From Membranipora membranacea (Eukaryota > Bryozoa > Gymnolaemata > Cheilostomatida > Membraniporidae): 64,000 bases of DNA. The position numbers and the translations under genes are program-made. The stretch lies in contig OU612067.1 of the NCBI GenBank assembly GCA_914767715.1, positions 13,831,001 through 13,895,000 on the forward strand. Direction: 5' to 3'. Positions 34,246-47,371 of this stretch are shown here, one piece after another (position 1 is the first letter of the stretch; every line of letters begins with the position of its first letter). Below the pieces are notes generated by a model. That model searched no databases. It had not been told where the DNA came from and worked only from the letters and a program-made list of their open reading frames with translations.

Positions 34246-36300
34246 CTACAAACAAAGACCAGATATTAAAATCAAGAATCAAGCGAACACATCAAACAAG
34301 CTCAGCAAAAACAATAATGGAAGAAGAAAATTCTTCTGAGATTGCTAAGTAAACAAAGAGTGTAATCTTTGGTAGAGCATTTATGATGACAATCATCTCC
34401 GTTTGTAGTTCTATACAGAGTTGCTCCAGAGTGAAACAAATTTATCAAGAAAAAACATCATTTATTGTAACTAGAATAAAACTTTCAACTTTCAAACTTT
34501 CGATACACTGTCCCAGGCTCACTTTTATTGCTGAGATTGTGTCATTTTCATGTTTACATTGGCTGGGATGGCTGTCTATGACAATGTGACCAGCCTTAAA
34601 AGGCACGTGTTTGGCATTGATATTATTGTCCTAATTTTGGTTTGGTGTTTCAGATTCCGTCGTTTCCCCGCCCACCAACTAACACCAACAAACCTTGATA
34701 AGATAAGCTCGGTAGATCTGGGAGAGTTACTACAAAGTTTTCCTTGCAATTGCCGAGGATAATACTGACACCTCATTGTAGGTAACTTATCCCTCAAACG
34801 ACTGCAGCAACAAAAGGACATTGAGAAATTTGATTGTTTATGATTGCCGACCCCAAGAATCATGTTACCTGCTCAGCATGAATTATGTGATCTAATAGTG
34901 CATATGATACTCTGTTAGGTGGGTCGAACAAGTTATTTTTTAATTTGACCGTTTGTTCTAGTTATATTTGTGTGTAAGTCATTTTTGAGTAAATTTATTA
35001 GCTTTTTTTAAAGATTTTGATAATATCTGTAATATGGACAGTACAAGTACACGCATGACAATGGGTGGTGAAACAATTATTGATAGGTTGATTATGAGTT
35101 TATTGGTAAATCCGTGACCAGTGGATCGGGAGTAACTTGAAATGCAGGCAAATGGACCGAACTTGGTCAAGTAAATCCGTCAAAGACAGTGTACATTGTT
35201 TGAAAAGGCTGATTTTCCAGGCACAAACAAATATAGTCCCTTTTGTACGATTATCCTGTAAATATACTGCATAATGTGCCTTCAACCTGAGCGAAGATGC
35301 AATTTGGTCAAATTTATGTGCGATCCATAATAATGACAAGAGTGTTTATGTTTGTTTAGCATGCACTCCTTCCAGTAGTTGTAGCTTTGTGGCATTATAC
35401 CTACTGTTGTTCTAGTCATGATTTATTCCATGAAAATCAGACTCTGATAATTAAACCTCAAAATTAGTGACTGTGGATTCTTTATGCTAATTATCTGATA
35501 AATTCAAGCTGTTGATTAGGAATATTGATTTGGCGAAGTGACAAAGTCGACACCCAATGTGTTTTACTGCCTCATCAAAAATGCTGCTAATTGCTTAGCA
35601 AAGTTGAGGTGTTTGTTTGCTTGCCACGGTCTGTTTATGGAAATACTAATCAAAATTAGAAGCTGATTACTAGAGTAGGCAGCAAAGCAGCATCATATTT
35701 TCCTTAGTGACACTCGCACACAAACTTGATTGAGCCTCACCAACACAACTTCGAACCTAGGCTTCGAACCTCGAGCTGTAGCTACACACGGCACACGCCT
35801 TATTTTCCATGGAATTGGGGCAATTTTAGTACCGCCAGTTAATAGGAATAGGGTATAAAGTTGAGTTTGTGTGAACCAAAACCATGAACAGAAAACAACA
35901 GTTTATTAGCCATGAAAGGAGAAGTAGATCTCGCTGATTATAGAGGCAGAGTATCAATGTAGATAGTTTCTGCAGCAGGACGCCATCAACTATCTGGCCA
36001 GAGATAATAAGACCCCTTTACCTCTCATTTCCCTACAAATGATCTTGTCCACTCATGAGATTACAGTTTGGAATATTTAAAATGAACACACTCATCTACT
36101 GTTTATAACCTGTTCTCAAAGTCCAACAAAGATTCATTCTGCTCCGATTGTAGTTCCCTCTCATCAACCCAGCCAAAATAGCATGATATGGGCTGCACAG
36201 CATTCAAACTTCTATCCAAACAGTGATTGGCACGAGCCAGAGTGTTAAAAAGGTACAATCATTCCATAAAGGGTGAGAAGACCTGGATGAGATGCAGGGC
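34246..36300. other. upstream of Rab3, no exon recognised
   Basis: This should contain the Rab3 promoter and first exon, which I cannot identify. A diverged palindromic MITE sits near 35095-35176 (ending GGACCGAACTTGGTCAAG). No other gene seen. Confidence 0.4.
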
Positions 36301-36302
36301 TA

Positions 36303-36376
36303 GCCTTGTCAAGGTGGCCAACAAAATAATGGCCGTGGCTTTTTTAGTAAAACAAAAAATGGCCGTGACAAGGCTA
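36303..36376. repeat. inverted repeat AGCCTTGTCA...TGACAAGGCT
   Basis: AGCCTTGTCAAGGTGGCCA is followed, after an AT-rich centre containing two ATGGCCGTG blocks, by ATGGCCGTGACAAGGCT. Small hairpin element related to 29076-29124. Confidence 0.7.
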
Positions 36377-39300
36377 ATACAGCACAATGAGAGTTTGATA
36401 ACAGACACTGTCCTCATGGTCAATGACCACATGCAGGCTGATATCATATCTGGAGAACTTGTAGCAGGATATGGCCCTTCACCCATAATATCATAAGCGC
36501 CCCATTCATCTCAATCTAGAATGTGATTTTGATTTATTTCTCAGTATACAGATTCTGTGAATTCTAAGCGAGATCTTGGCAGGTGTCTGTGTGAGTATAT
36601 AATGGTCCATAACAAAATCATTTAGCATGCCACTGCTAAGACGAGGTATGCAAAATTGCAAAAAACTATTATTTTCAATGTAATTATTGACACAGATTTC
36701 TTATTCTGCATCGAGTGGATTAAGAGGGATTAAATGATCAATAATTAATTTTAAAAGGAGGAAAAATTAGAGATGTAGCAACCCTTTTTGCAAAAAAGTA
36801 ACTTCAGTTTGGTAAGTGCAATCAGGCAATAATTTCCTCATATTATTACGGTGCTTTTTTGCAGTTGTGAAATGAAGTTTCTATAACTGGGCTATCCATG
36901 AATGATTGATGAGAGTTTTTTGTCTAATTCCAATTGAAAATTAAGCTTTCTCTTGAATCTCGGAGAGTGTAGCTAAGTTAAGGGCAAGACAGACCAGATA
37001 AAAAAGTGAAACCAGAATATCGAAGGAGTATGGAGTTCTATGCTGCATGCCTCAGGAGTGTGGTTGCAATTTTTCGGTAATTGATGTTTAACTAAATGTG
37101 ATAATCTATCAGATTTAGAGACATAGTAATGTTGGTTCTGTGTGACTGGGTGACTATCAGCTTCTGATCCCTAGTGAACTAGTTCTACTCTCATTCAGAG
37201 ATAGATATTTTACCCATATTCCAGACATCAGATTGTCAAATAATTTTTGTTTGATTAAGAATAAGCCTTTCTCCTGATTTGAGCAACCAGTTGCTTTCAA
37301 GACCGTAACCTGCTATCCCAAGGCAGGTGTGTGAAATGTAACACGCAGGTATGATCTGCAAACGATTGAAGCACCTACCTAGGCCTACAGACCAAACCCT
37401 AGCCTATGTATACATCAAAACTCATGAAAGGCAAAACATTAAAATTTATAAAAGGCAAATCAGCTCTTTTACTGTACTTTATCAACTGACCAATCTATCT
37501 GCCAATAAGAAAAATAAGCTGGTAATGACTGACTCTTTGCAATCGGAGAGAGGAATTCATGGAACTCGCAGTTAATCAATCTGCTCAATGGTACCAGCAC
37601 TTTGGGGATAGGCATAGGGCCTCCAAACAGCTGCGATGTGTTACCAGCATCTGAACACCTTCATACCGGTACTGAGACTACCTGGTTGGTGAGTAACAGT
37701 AATAAAATTTTATGCCTCCACCTATATGTAGGTTAACCCAGAACTTGATGATCAAAAGAACCCAGAACGTCTTTTGCTGGGACAAACTTAAAAAATCAAA
37801 TAATAGATCATGATTTATAGTAGCATAGCGCAAACGATATTAAGCTACCCGAGTGAATTGGTAGATTTGATACTTTATAATCGCCAAAGAACCTTGAACA
37901 GGAAGAATAAAGTACACTAAACAGCGGTGCACCAGAAGAAGCAAATTAGATTTTTGCAACTCGAGTCATAAAATCATAACAGCAAAATATAATCAAACTA
38001 AACGACAGTGATCAATATCGTTGCAAGTAAAAACTGTAACCCATATGCGGCTAGACTGGATATTGTACTGACGACTTACTTGTTTGATTAATAAAAGTAG
38101 ATTTCACATGGGAGTGAGGGCGGGTAGCACCATAGAATGATTGGTATTGTGATTTGATCATGTCAAAAGGTGCATATCACATCATCACAATCCCTATACT
38201 GTGAAATGTGAAACTACAATATGATATGATGAGTTTATATAACACTGTTGGCCTAATCTCTTTTGGTATGAATACCTTACTCATATTTTCCGAGTAGGAG
38301 TAAAATGTGAAACTAAAATATGATTTATGTTGAGTTTATATGACGCTGTAATTGCTTTCGGTAATAATACCTCACTCATATTTTCCAAGCAGCAGTCTAG
38401 TATACAATGGTTTGTTCATAATTTGTATGGACACAATATTTTCTCAGTTGACGGACACGGGGTGAGAAGGGAGGGTTTTCTAATGAATCGAAGGTACATG
38501 ACATGGTTGATGAAAGACAATTTAATAAAAGTATTGGAATCTAATCTGGCTGACATATTAATAAGCCTGACAAGCCATAATTAGCCTTCTCTGACCCGCA
38601 GACAGCAAAATAAACAATAATTGCATTTAATTTAAATTAAAGCATCACACACCAAGGCGTTTGGAGCTAAACTTGAACCGATAGCAATTAGCCCGGTGGA
38701 CTTACATTGTAAACAAGTTCTGCTATTAATAAACCTGGCTATCCTGAGAAGTAGGCATGTGCACAAATTGATACCAGTATAACACCCATATATTTGTTGT
38801 GCAAATGGTCGATAGAAATTCTTTGTTATCTATGGAGGTAAGCAAAGTTTTGGAAATGTACGCTCTAGGTCCCTATAAGATGGGGATAGAGTGGTTTGAT
38901 TTTGCACAGAAAGACGCCGGTTTTAACTTGCTACAATTCCATTGGCATTGATATGCCGACAATCTGAGTGTTCGCTCAGCGAAGTACACACCTTTTAGGG
39001 CAAATGGCAGTAACACATCAAACTTTATATGATCCTGGCCTGTCATTCCTCTAGATAAGCTAAGGAGTTAATACTTGACATAAACCACCTCTTTGAAGCT
39101 AATGATATTCAACTTTCTTAAATGACACCATTCAAACATAGCCACAAACCATTAAACTCCTTCCAAAGGCATTGGACAATTCATACTACCAGTAAGGGCA
39201 CCAATGTCAGTCCAAGGTTAGTCCTTGGTCAGTCCATACTGCCATTTACTCTCTGACAAGGATTTTGCTGGACCTTGATGACGGACAAGAGGGATGGGAG

Positions 39301-41464
39301 CACACAAACAAGCCACAGCAGTTGCTTTCTTTCAATCTACAGCACACTAATGTATAGTCATGAGCAGAAATTTGTAACACATATGATCTCACCTGGATGA
39401 ATGCAGACATTTCTATGAGTTGTACACAGCAGCCTATTAAGTTATCCACTGAACGACTAGTCCTAACTACCAACCAGCAGTCTATTTAGCACTCTCAGCT
39501 GGCAATAAAGACAAAATTATTAACAACCACCTGTCAAGCACCTTGTGCATCGTAGCCTGTCAAATAAAATAACACACTTCATTTAGCATTGATATGTTGA
39601 CAACCTCTGATTATAGTGATCATGTTATATCGAACGAGATCAGTGCACCGTAGCCTAGTATCCTCCAATTGTAAACACAGATACTGCGGGCGCTCCAGCA
39701 TAACTCGTTTGAGGAAATAACATTTAAATAGTTTTCTCATAGGTTTTCTGCTATTAGTCTCATTAGTATGATTGCTCAAGGCAGTTGGTAGCTTACTTTA
39801 TGCATTCACACATGTATCTGAGCTCAGCTTCGATGCTGGGCTTTAACATGGGTTTAACATCTACATTTATGAAAAACTGAACACACCATCAAACTTGTTC
39901 AATGAACTAAACATCACGCTGACTGAAGCCTAACGGTGACTTCCAAAAATTGAAATATTTTTCTCTATCCACAGCATGAAGAACATGGAGCCTGAACAAT
40001 ACAGATATCTTCCCTGACTAGCGGATGGCAGCAGAAAGTTTGATTGTATTTCATCCCTGATGAACATGTTATGCTATCAGGCACTCTGTAGCCACGCTAG
40101 CACCAAGGACTCCATCTTGATAGTTCCCAGCATAGAAGACTGCTGAGGGGAGAGGACCTTATTCGTAAATAATCTCAGTTTGAATTTCCCAGTTAACATG
40201 TGCATTCAGTTATTAGCTCAAAAACCACCACTTCTACCCCATGTTGCTTGGCAATCACTATGAGTGTTCTGCTTCCATTACTGTTTGTTGACTAAGACTT
40301 CGACATCCGAGGCCTGCGTCCGCAACTTTGCCTATTGCTGAGTGACCAGACCTGCTAGAGGTCTCGCTTCCAAATTGCTTTGTCATTGATCGAACTAAAT
40401 TCATTCTGAGTGAATGATTTAGGAAATGATAATTTGCCTTATTGAAAGAGAAAATCAGCGATGATTTCCAATAAGATGATTGCTATAATTTTGGGTCAAA
40501 ATCAAAGAGCATTGCTCATTTTAATCAAAAACTCGCCCCCTCGATTATATGAGTGATCTGACGGCTGAAATTGAGCATTTCTAATTGGAGCTAGAAAACT
40601 TTGCTTCATTTGCAATACAGTACATTGGTTATTTGTCAGCAAGCTCATGAGTTACCGGTACATGAAAAGTAAGAAAGCAACTCCAGAATTTAAGAAAGAT
40701 AACAAATAAAATTCATTGCAGCTGTATAAGTTATAGGTTTTGTTTGGCAAAATTTAACCACTTAGACAGAATCCTATTTGTCTGGTGACAAGATGTTATC
40801 TACAAACAGTTAGATAGATAGATAGATATTAACTTTAATCATCACTGATCAATGCAACGAGGGCAAATGAGACTGTGTGCAAAAGAAAGATATCAAAAGT
40901 AGTTAAAGAAAAAACTTTTCTCATACAGGGTTGCTCTACATTTTGGTGCTAATGTAGTGCCATGTCTAGAGTCGCTTGATCTTCGATCGGTTGGAATATA
41001 ATTCTTCAATGGATGATTTCCTGTTTGAGATATCTTAGGTGCATATTGCTAAATTATGTTAACCAGCAGGCAGAATTTATGGTGCCTTACGGGTAGCGCT
41101 GCAATCACTGTACAAACTTCTTCTCAGGTAGTAGAGCAACCTGTGGGATTTAAACCACTGCTGCCACACAGCCAAATATGTGCTTATAGAATTCTGTGTA
41201 GCTCAAAACTAATAAAATGAGGCTGCAATCTCAGCATTGTCACCTATTTAGGCATCTCACCATAATTATTTCTCACCTATTTAATTGAGCAAATAATTTG
41301 CACAAACTTATCGTCAAAATTAGGGTATGAAATTAATTATCTACTGCATCAGGTGACGTAGTTACCGTCTTACTAGTGCACACTGTACACGTCATAAGCT
41401 GGTGCGTAGATTTCATGCCCTGATTTTGAAGATCAGTGACAATTATGAGATCTAAGTCTCAATT
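36377..41464. other. long gene-poor stretch
   Basis: I find no exon with a recognisable protein. It contains the 38201-38395 tandem pair and a short GATA run near 40812-40830. The remaining open frames are short and overlapping. Confidence 0.45.
38201..38395 (+). repeat. about 98-bp tandem duplication
   Basis: ATGTGAAACTACAATATGAT...CTTACTCATATTTTCCGAG is followed by a diverged second copy ATGTGAAACTAAAATATGAT...CTCACTCATATTTTCCAAG. Confidence 0.7.
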
Positions 41465-41469
41465 AATTA

Positions 41470-41600
41470 TCTTGGAGCTATGCAGAATTCAATGAGCACA
41501 AATTTGCTATTCACTGGCAGGCGATTAGTGCCGCAGGCGTTGTGGGTTCGAGTCCCACTGGGGGAGCTTTCATTGTTGATTGTTTCAGCCCCCAGCACCC
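41470..41600 (+). mobile_element. SINE fragment (box A deleted)
   Basis: A 37-base block CTTGGAGCTATGCAGAATTC... runs straight into the SINE body from GCTATTCACTGGCAGG, with box B GGGTTCGAGTCCC and the GGGGGAGCTTTCATTG tail. The same 37-base block ends the second SINE at 42025-42061, so the two share a junction sequence. Confidence 0.75.
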
Positions 41601-41873
41601 TAGAGTGTATACCTCTCTCGTGTACTTGTCTACTGACTGACTCATGGAAAGACATGTGACAGCATCGAAAGACATGCTGACAAGCTGGAAAGACAGCTAA
41701 ACCAACTACAAGGGGTCCCAGCAATGGGCCATGTAAGGCCAATAACCCTAACATGTACGCTGTGTTTCATAGGGTGGCAATGGTGGAATGGAATGTGCTG
41801 TGGGATGAGAGAACACAACTCCGAGTAGTGAATAGCGGGCTATCTAATTAGCGACATCGACCCATTCTCTTGT

Positions 41874-42061
41874 GGGGATGGTGAGATGGCGCAATCGGTA
41901 AGCGCGCTTGCTATTCTCTGCCAGGCGATTAGTGCCGCAGGAGTTGTGGGTTCGAGTCCCACTGGGGGAGCTTTCATTGTTGATTGTTCCAGCCCCCAGC
42001 ACCCTAGGGTGTATACCTCTCCATCTTGGAGCTATGCAGAATTCAATGAGCACAAATTTGC
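41874..42061 (+). mobile_element. tRNA-derived SINE, best copy
   Basis: Box A GGCGCAATCGGTAAGCGC and box B GGTTCGAGTCCC are intact and spaced about 50 bases apart, as in a class II tRNA-like head. The tail contains CCCCCAGCACCCTAGGGTG. The head lacks a matching 3' acceptor half, so this is a SINE and not a tRNA gene. Confidence 0.8.
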
Positions 42062-42692
42062 ATGAGTGGCAATAGTAGTTTAAAGTCTATCGGATAACAA
42101 AAAATTGCACTTGTTTCTTATCTCCTTTGTACGATAGCATTTTGGATTCGCTGTTAAGTTTAAATTCAAGGATGGAAGAAGGTTCATTATGGCTTCATCC
42201 CTGTGAGTTGTTGAAAATTTATGATATTATTTTGTGCTAGCTCTTATTTTGTGAACGGTGATCACACCATATGAATGTCAGGTTAGGTAACAGGGTGCAG
42301 TCACTGTCAATAGTTGTCTACACTGCATACAACTCTACAAGAGAACCCTGCTCCTCATAATTATTTCTCACCAGTGCAGCCATTGGCATTATTTTCATAA
42401 CCTTTGAAGTGTATATTGACAGCATTTAGTATCATCTCACTAAATGTGTTTCAAACTGGACAAAATTGAATATAAAAAAGTAAACAAGTAGAAAATGATA
42501 GCTTGGATTAATAGTGGTGTGAATGCAACAGTGTGTGTGTGAATTGAATGTAGACACGAGCAGTATACACAATTCTATATACCACTCTGGACGTTATCAG
42601 CATTACTCATTCTGCAACTGTCTCATAATTGCAAAAAATTCACAAAACTTCTAGTAATGCACAGCCAACAGTCATTTTGTTTATGTTTGGTT
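42062..42692. other. intergenic, nothing recognised
   Basis: AT-rich sequence between the SINE pair and the 3' end of the TRIM-like gene. No supported feature. Confidence 0.4.
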
Positions 42693-45600
42693 TCACACTT
42701 CAACAGTAGAGTACAGTACAGCCCTCTCATCATATATAGGAACTGCAAGCGTATCTCTCACCATATGTAAGTCATACACAGAAGATTTGGTTGCCTTGGA
42801 GTTTATCAGTTCTCCAACAAAGTCTCCTGAAAATACAAAGTTCATTTTGAAATTTCAAATTCTCAATGAATGATTAGAAAAATATATTTAAATAAACCGA
42901 TTACATTTTGAAATTTGAGCCCATTTATTAGTTGAGTCTAGTTCACGAACAAATCTTCATAAGCTGTTTTCTGTTGTTGAGTCTCTCTACAGCTCCCAGT
43001 ACAATCATTTACAGATTTCAAGCCTTTCAAAAATTTTAATGTTCAAACAAATTTTAATGTTAATTTTGACAATGAACACAGAGTTATCTGTTCTCACCTG
43101 TTCTCACATTGAAAATGCTGAGCTTCGTATCTTGAGTTGCTACCTGGACAAGATCTCCTCCGTATAATGTGACACCTTGTGGTCTGCTGACATCTTTTTC
43201 CCACTCCACATCTCCAGTGGCGAGGTTCAGCATGAAGACCTTCGATGTTTGACAGAGGGTCACCACCACTGCCTCATTACCAGCCCTGCACATGGCCATT
43301 ATGGAAGTGTCTTTTGGAATAAATTTGCCGGGTATGTGCTTCACAATTTCACCATCCAGCTTGTAGCAGGTGAGGCGTTGATTACTTACATCAGCAACAA
43401 ACAGCTGGTCTTTAATGATGCATAGTCTGCAGCCGTACACATGAAATCCTTTCGTGTCACGGTGTACCCAGCTAGTCATTTGCTGGCTGGCCAAGTCAAA
43501 CCTATGGAGCGTGTGCTGTACCCCCCTGATGTAAATGAACAGGTAATCTTGACATGCCCTAATACCTAGTATAGCTTGATGCATTGATTTGAAGTTTTTA
43601 ATGACATCACCCGCAGTGTAAATAATATGCAAGTCACCTGAATCATTCCAACATATGCTAACCCCTTATCCTGACATACAGAGTTACAAACTACCCCTAC
43701 ATATACATCTTTGAGAAAATTGGTCGATTTCGGGACCATGACACTACTGATATTACTGCCAGATGTTACATCATCAGCAGTCTGCAGGATAACCTCAACA
43801 TTCCTGTTCTCGTTATCTGAAAAACAGAATTGTAATGATCGAAAAGTATTACAGTAAAATAATGCAAGCGTTTTCTTGAATAATTATTAGTTGTTGTCTT
43901 TTTGTCAAATCGACAACTGTTATATTACCATTGGCTGGGGGATGAAAACATTCCCCTTTTATGCCAGTTGCATGCAGCTTGCTAGTGCACTGATCTTTCT
44001 GAATTTGGATCACAGCCTGTGAACTATTGCATATCTGAATCTACGCTCGGTGGTTATTTGTTCACCAAAACTGTATATTTTATATTTTATAACACAACTT
44101 ATGTTTTTTTTACCAATCAACTCTGAAATGTATATTTTTCTGCGTTTAACTTATAAAATATTCATTCTCAAAACCATTCGTATCTTGTTATATATAAGGA
44201 GAGTACAAATAAAATTATTTATGGAGACAAGTTATATTTATGCTTGTGTCAGGTGTTAAATTCAAGCTTGACATATTGAAATGAATTAATATGGCAAGCG
44301 TATAAATGAGCAAGTATTTATATTCTATATCATAGTTCAGGCCAATGTGACATACAGACTTGGAACTGCATGGCGCTGATAATGGTTAGGTGCAAGGGTT
44401 CTGACTTGCAATTATGCGCAGCTAGGCTGACCAATCTCATTTGACTTGCCTGTCAGCACCGGCTGCTGCAAACCATGAATGAGAAGAACCGGAAACTTCT
44501 CTTTGACCAACTTCTCCATGGTCCTTTCTAACTGCAGGTCATCATTCAACAGATCAACCTGTAACCAACACCAGTGTTATAGTTAATCTTGTATACCTTA
44601 GTGAGGTTAAGTATTCGCAGAAGGGAGAATATGCTTTGCACTCATGCTTGAGCTAGATAAATTTATTGCTATCTACCATCTACTTCAAAAAGGCTCAAAC
44701 ATTAGAAAGCTATAGTTAGTGCTTGTTCTCTGCATTGAGGATTTTCAACTCGTATATGCCCTATTGATAAAAGATGTTTAAAATGTGACTAGCTAAGCTA
44801 CCGGATGTTGTCCAGTAAGATTGGCTCACAAGTTTTTCAGCTGCTCCAGGAAGGCATCCATCTTCACTGAAGCTTGTTCTGCTATGTATGAGTCAATCTT
44901 TGCCTTTGCAGTCTGTCTTGATACGACATAATTTTTTTCTTTCTTTTCGTACTTCCCTCTGATCTCATCAAGCTACAAACATCCAAACTCATGGAGAAAT
45001 AAGGGATAGTCAAAGGAACTAGAACATCCTGATTCCTGAAATAATTGCACAGAGGTGATTGCCCTGATAAAACAGTTTCTATAGACAAAAGCTGATAAAT
45101 CTCTGATTCTCAAAGATGCTCTGAGCTCATGATTTTGTTGGTTCATGGAGGGAGATACAGATTTCAGCCTTATTGTTCCAGAATTAATGTAAAGACAGAG
45201 AAGATAAAGTTTATCCATGTGAGGTAGTTTTTGCTTAGCATTCAAAAGCTATCGATGCTCAAATTCAATGATCATAATTCATACCTGTCTATCACGTGTT
45301 GTTTGTATCAGCCTTACACCATTTTCTGTGTCTATATCCCACTAAGAGACAGTGATTGTCACCTCCTTCACCAAAGAAGCGATATCTTCAAAATTTTCCT
45401 CAACCTTAGTTTTCAAGGGTTCCATTTTTGTCCTAACTGTTTTTGCAACCTCCTCGATGTGGACAATTGAATGAGTGCCTCCTGAAATCGCAGAGAGATG
45501 ATATTGTGGTACTTGCCACATCATAGAGCTGTCAAAATAATGTGAGCTTTATCCAATTCCGGACCCCTATTGCTTTGTGTGGTTGCATAAAAGATCGCCA

Positions 45601-46289
45601 CTAAAAACAATAACAACATTAGCTGATCAACGGTAATTGATTAATGCGTTGTCACAAGGTAATGGGGTCATTTTTTGTGAAAGAAAATTGATAAATAAAA
45701 TATTATTATTGATCGATGGAAAAACTCATTAATCACGTGATTCCCATGCAAAAAGTAAGGCGGCGTTAAATTCACTATGAGAATGTAAGATTGTATCATG
45801 TGATCAGTGTGAGCCAATTGAATACCGGAAGATAATCAGTATGGACCAATGACAGTCCTTCATATGTTTTCCACACTCTAAGATCTAAGAAACATTGTCA
45901 CATGACTTTCATGCATTTGGAACACATTGACAGTCACTTTAGAACACAGTCGCTCTCAACTATGTGTGGGAATTACCATGACGGATGGATTTTTCCGGCT
46001 CCATTGTTTATTGAGAATTGATATTCTTTCACAGGTACATTTCTGCCTTTGCATATCATTAGCGGCAAGGGGTGTTGCTGGGGAAGTTTGGAATAGTTTG
46101 CTCACCCCTTCTAAAATCCTCATCATTTTTCAGGTCTCTCGGACAGCAAACTAGACAGCATTTAAGACAACCCAGAGTTATAACCCGTTCTTTGTGTTTA
46201 TCACAGAATCTAACTTCCCGTACATAAGATGACTTCAGGTAGTCTGTGATACCCAAAATCTGGTGGTGATTATTCAAATCATTGTGTCC
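42693..46289 (-). pseudogene. TRIM-like B-box/coiled-coil/beta-propeller gene with one stop and one frameshift
   Basis: Six exons in consistent phase: 46106-46289 (B-box-like CDKHKERVITLGCLKCCLVC, preceded by GHNDLNNHH), 45363-45481 and 44802-44972 (coiled coil), 44450-44558, 43098-43816 and 42693-42826 (stop TGA 42693-42695). The last two encode a 6-bladed NHL-like propeller with repeats such as DQLFVADVSNQRLTCYKLDG. The domain order matches TRIM-family E3 ligases of the TRIM2/3/71 or TRIM45/56 type. The RING and first B-box exons were not found upstream. One intron (44449 to 43817) uses a GC donor, ACAG/GCAAGT. Two lesions are seen: TGA at 44826-44828 inside an otherwise open coiled-coil exon (before ANLTGQHP), and a single-base frameshift near 43640-43648 (between YVGM and SGDLHIIYTAG). 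It is a recent pseudogene unless these are sequence errors. Confidence 0.8.
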
Positions 46290-46614
46290 CTACAGTGGAA
46301 AAAGATCTTATATAAGATTTTTGAATGAATGACAGTCTACAAATCATGTACTTTTACAGTGATGACGCAAGCAAGCATTCACCAGTCACCCAACCAACAA
46401 GAGGGAGAAATTTCAACAGTTTGAAGCTTAAACAGTATCAGAAATTCCAGGAGAGATCAAACCAATGACAGTTCAAATGTGTTACCTGGTGGGTCATTCA
46501 ATTAGAAATAGCAATTCTTTGCTAATGCAAGTTATCACTATCGCAAAATTATCACTCACTTGGTTTTTCAATAAGACAAATTCGTCCCAAAAGCGCTCAC
46601 TTAGATTGTATATA

Positions 46615-47107
46615 CAGTGTAAGTCACTTAATTCAAACTCCAGGGGACCTAAGAAATTTGTTCTAATTAAGAGTTGTTCTAACTACAATAATGCCAGCTC
46701 GCGGGGATTTTCAACGAATGTGGGGCGTATTTCAGGGATTTGACAAGCAGCAACTTTTCATTTGTTGTATTGTGCAATGTAAGTGACATTGAAAATAAAA
46801 GACGGATGACTAGTGAACAGTAGTAACCACTGATTTGGATATGTGGGTTGGCAGCTTTGTTTAAGAGTGTTAAATCCAGATATTAATCACTTCCTTTGTC
46901 TGCATTGTCAAAAACAAACAACTGAACAAGGAGCTACATTCTTCCTTGATTAGAAAAGACAAGGTAGGGGGAGACAATTTCGAATTACAGTTACATTTTT
47001 CGAATTAAATGAGTCTAAAAACCATTGGCTCAGCTGGGACCACACTCAGTTGTCTGAATTAACAGGAATTTCGAATTATCAGGATTCGAATTAACCAGCT
47101 TACACTG
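46615..47107. mobile_element. pogo/Tigger-like MITE with TA target duplication
   Basis: The 493-bp element starts CAGTGTAAGTCACTTAATTC and ends with the inverted counterpart GAATTAACCAGCTTACACTG, flanked by TA on both sides. Sub-terminal ACGAAATTTGTTCT-like and AATTCGAA blocks resemble pogo/Tigger (Tc1/mariner superfamily) termini. There is no transposase frame inside, so it is non-autonomous. It lies just upstream of the B-box exon. Confidence 0.8.
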
Positions 47108-47371
47108 TAGTTCCATCAATGACTTGCAATTTGAAAGCAAGAGCCTGGCAGATATCGCTCACTCACTGAGTGCGCGATCAGATTGCGATTTTGGCTGTTT
47201 CTAATTGAAAGACCCCCTGGTTCATTTGCATTGTGATTGTAGTCTCAACCTATCTCCCACTCACCTTCTTATGTTCAGCTCAGAATTTCTTGTTACACTC
47301 TATACAGTAAGACTTAGCAGTCATGAATTGTCTCCCCTTCGTCGCACAAGGTTCTTAGACAGCTTTCCTCC

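Noticed and set aside
41874-41975. Functional tRNA gene with boxes A and B
   Set aside because: No matching acceptor stem or proper anticodon arm, and the same unit recurs with the same 3' tail, so it is a SINE.
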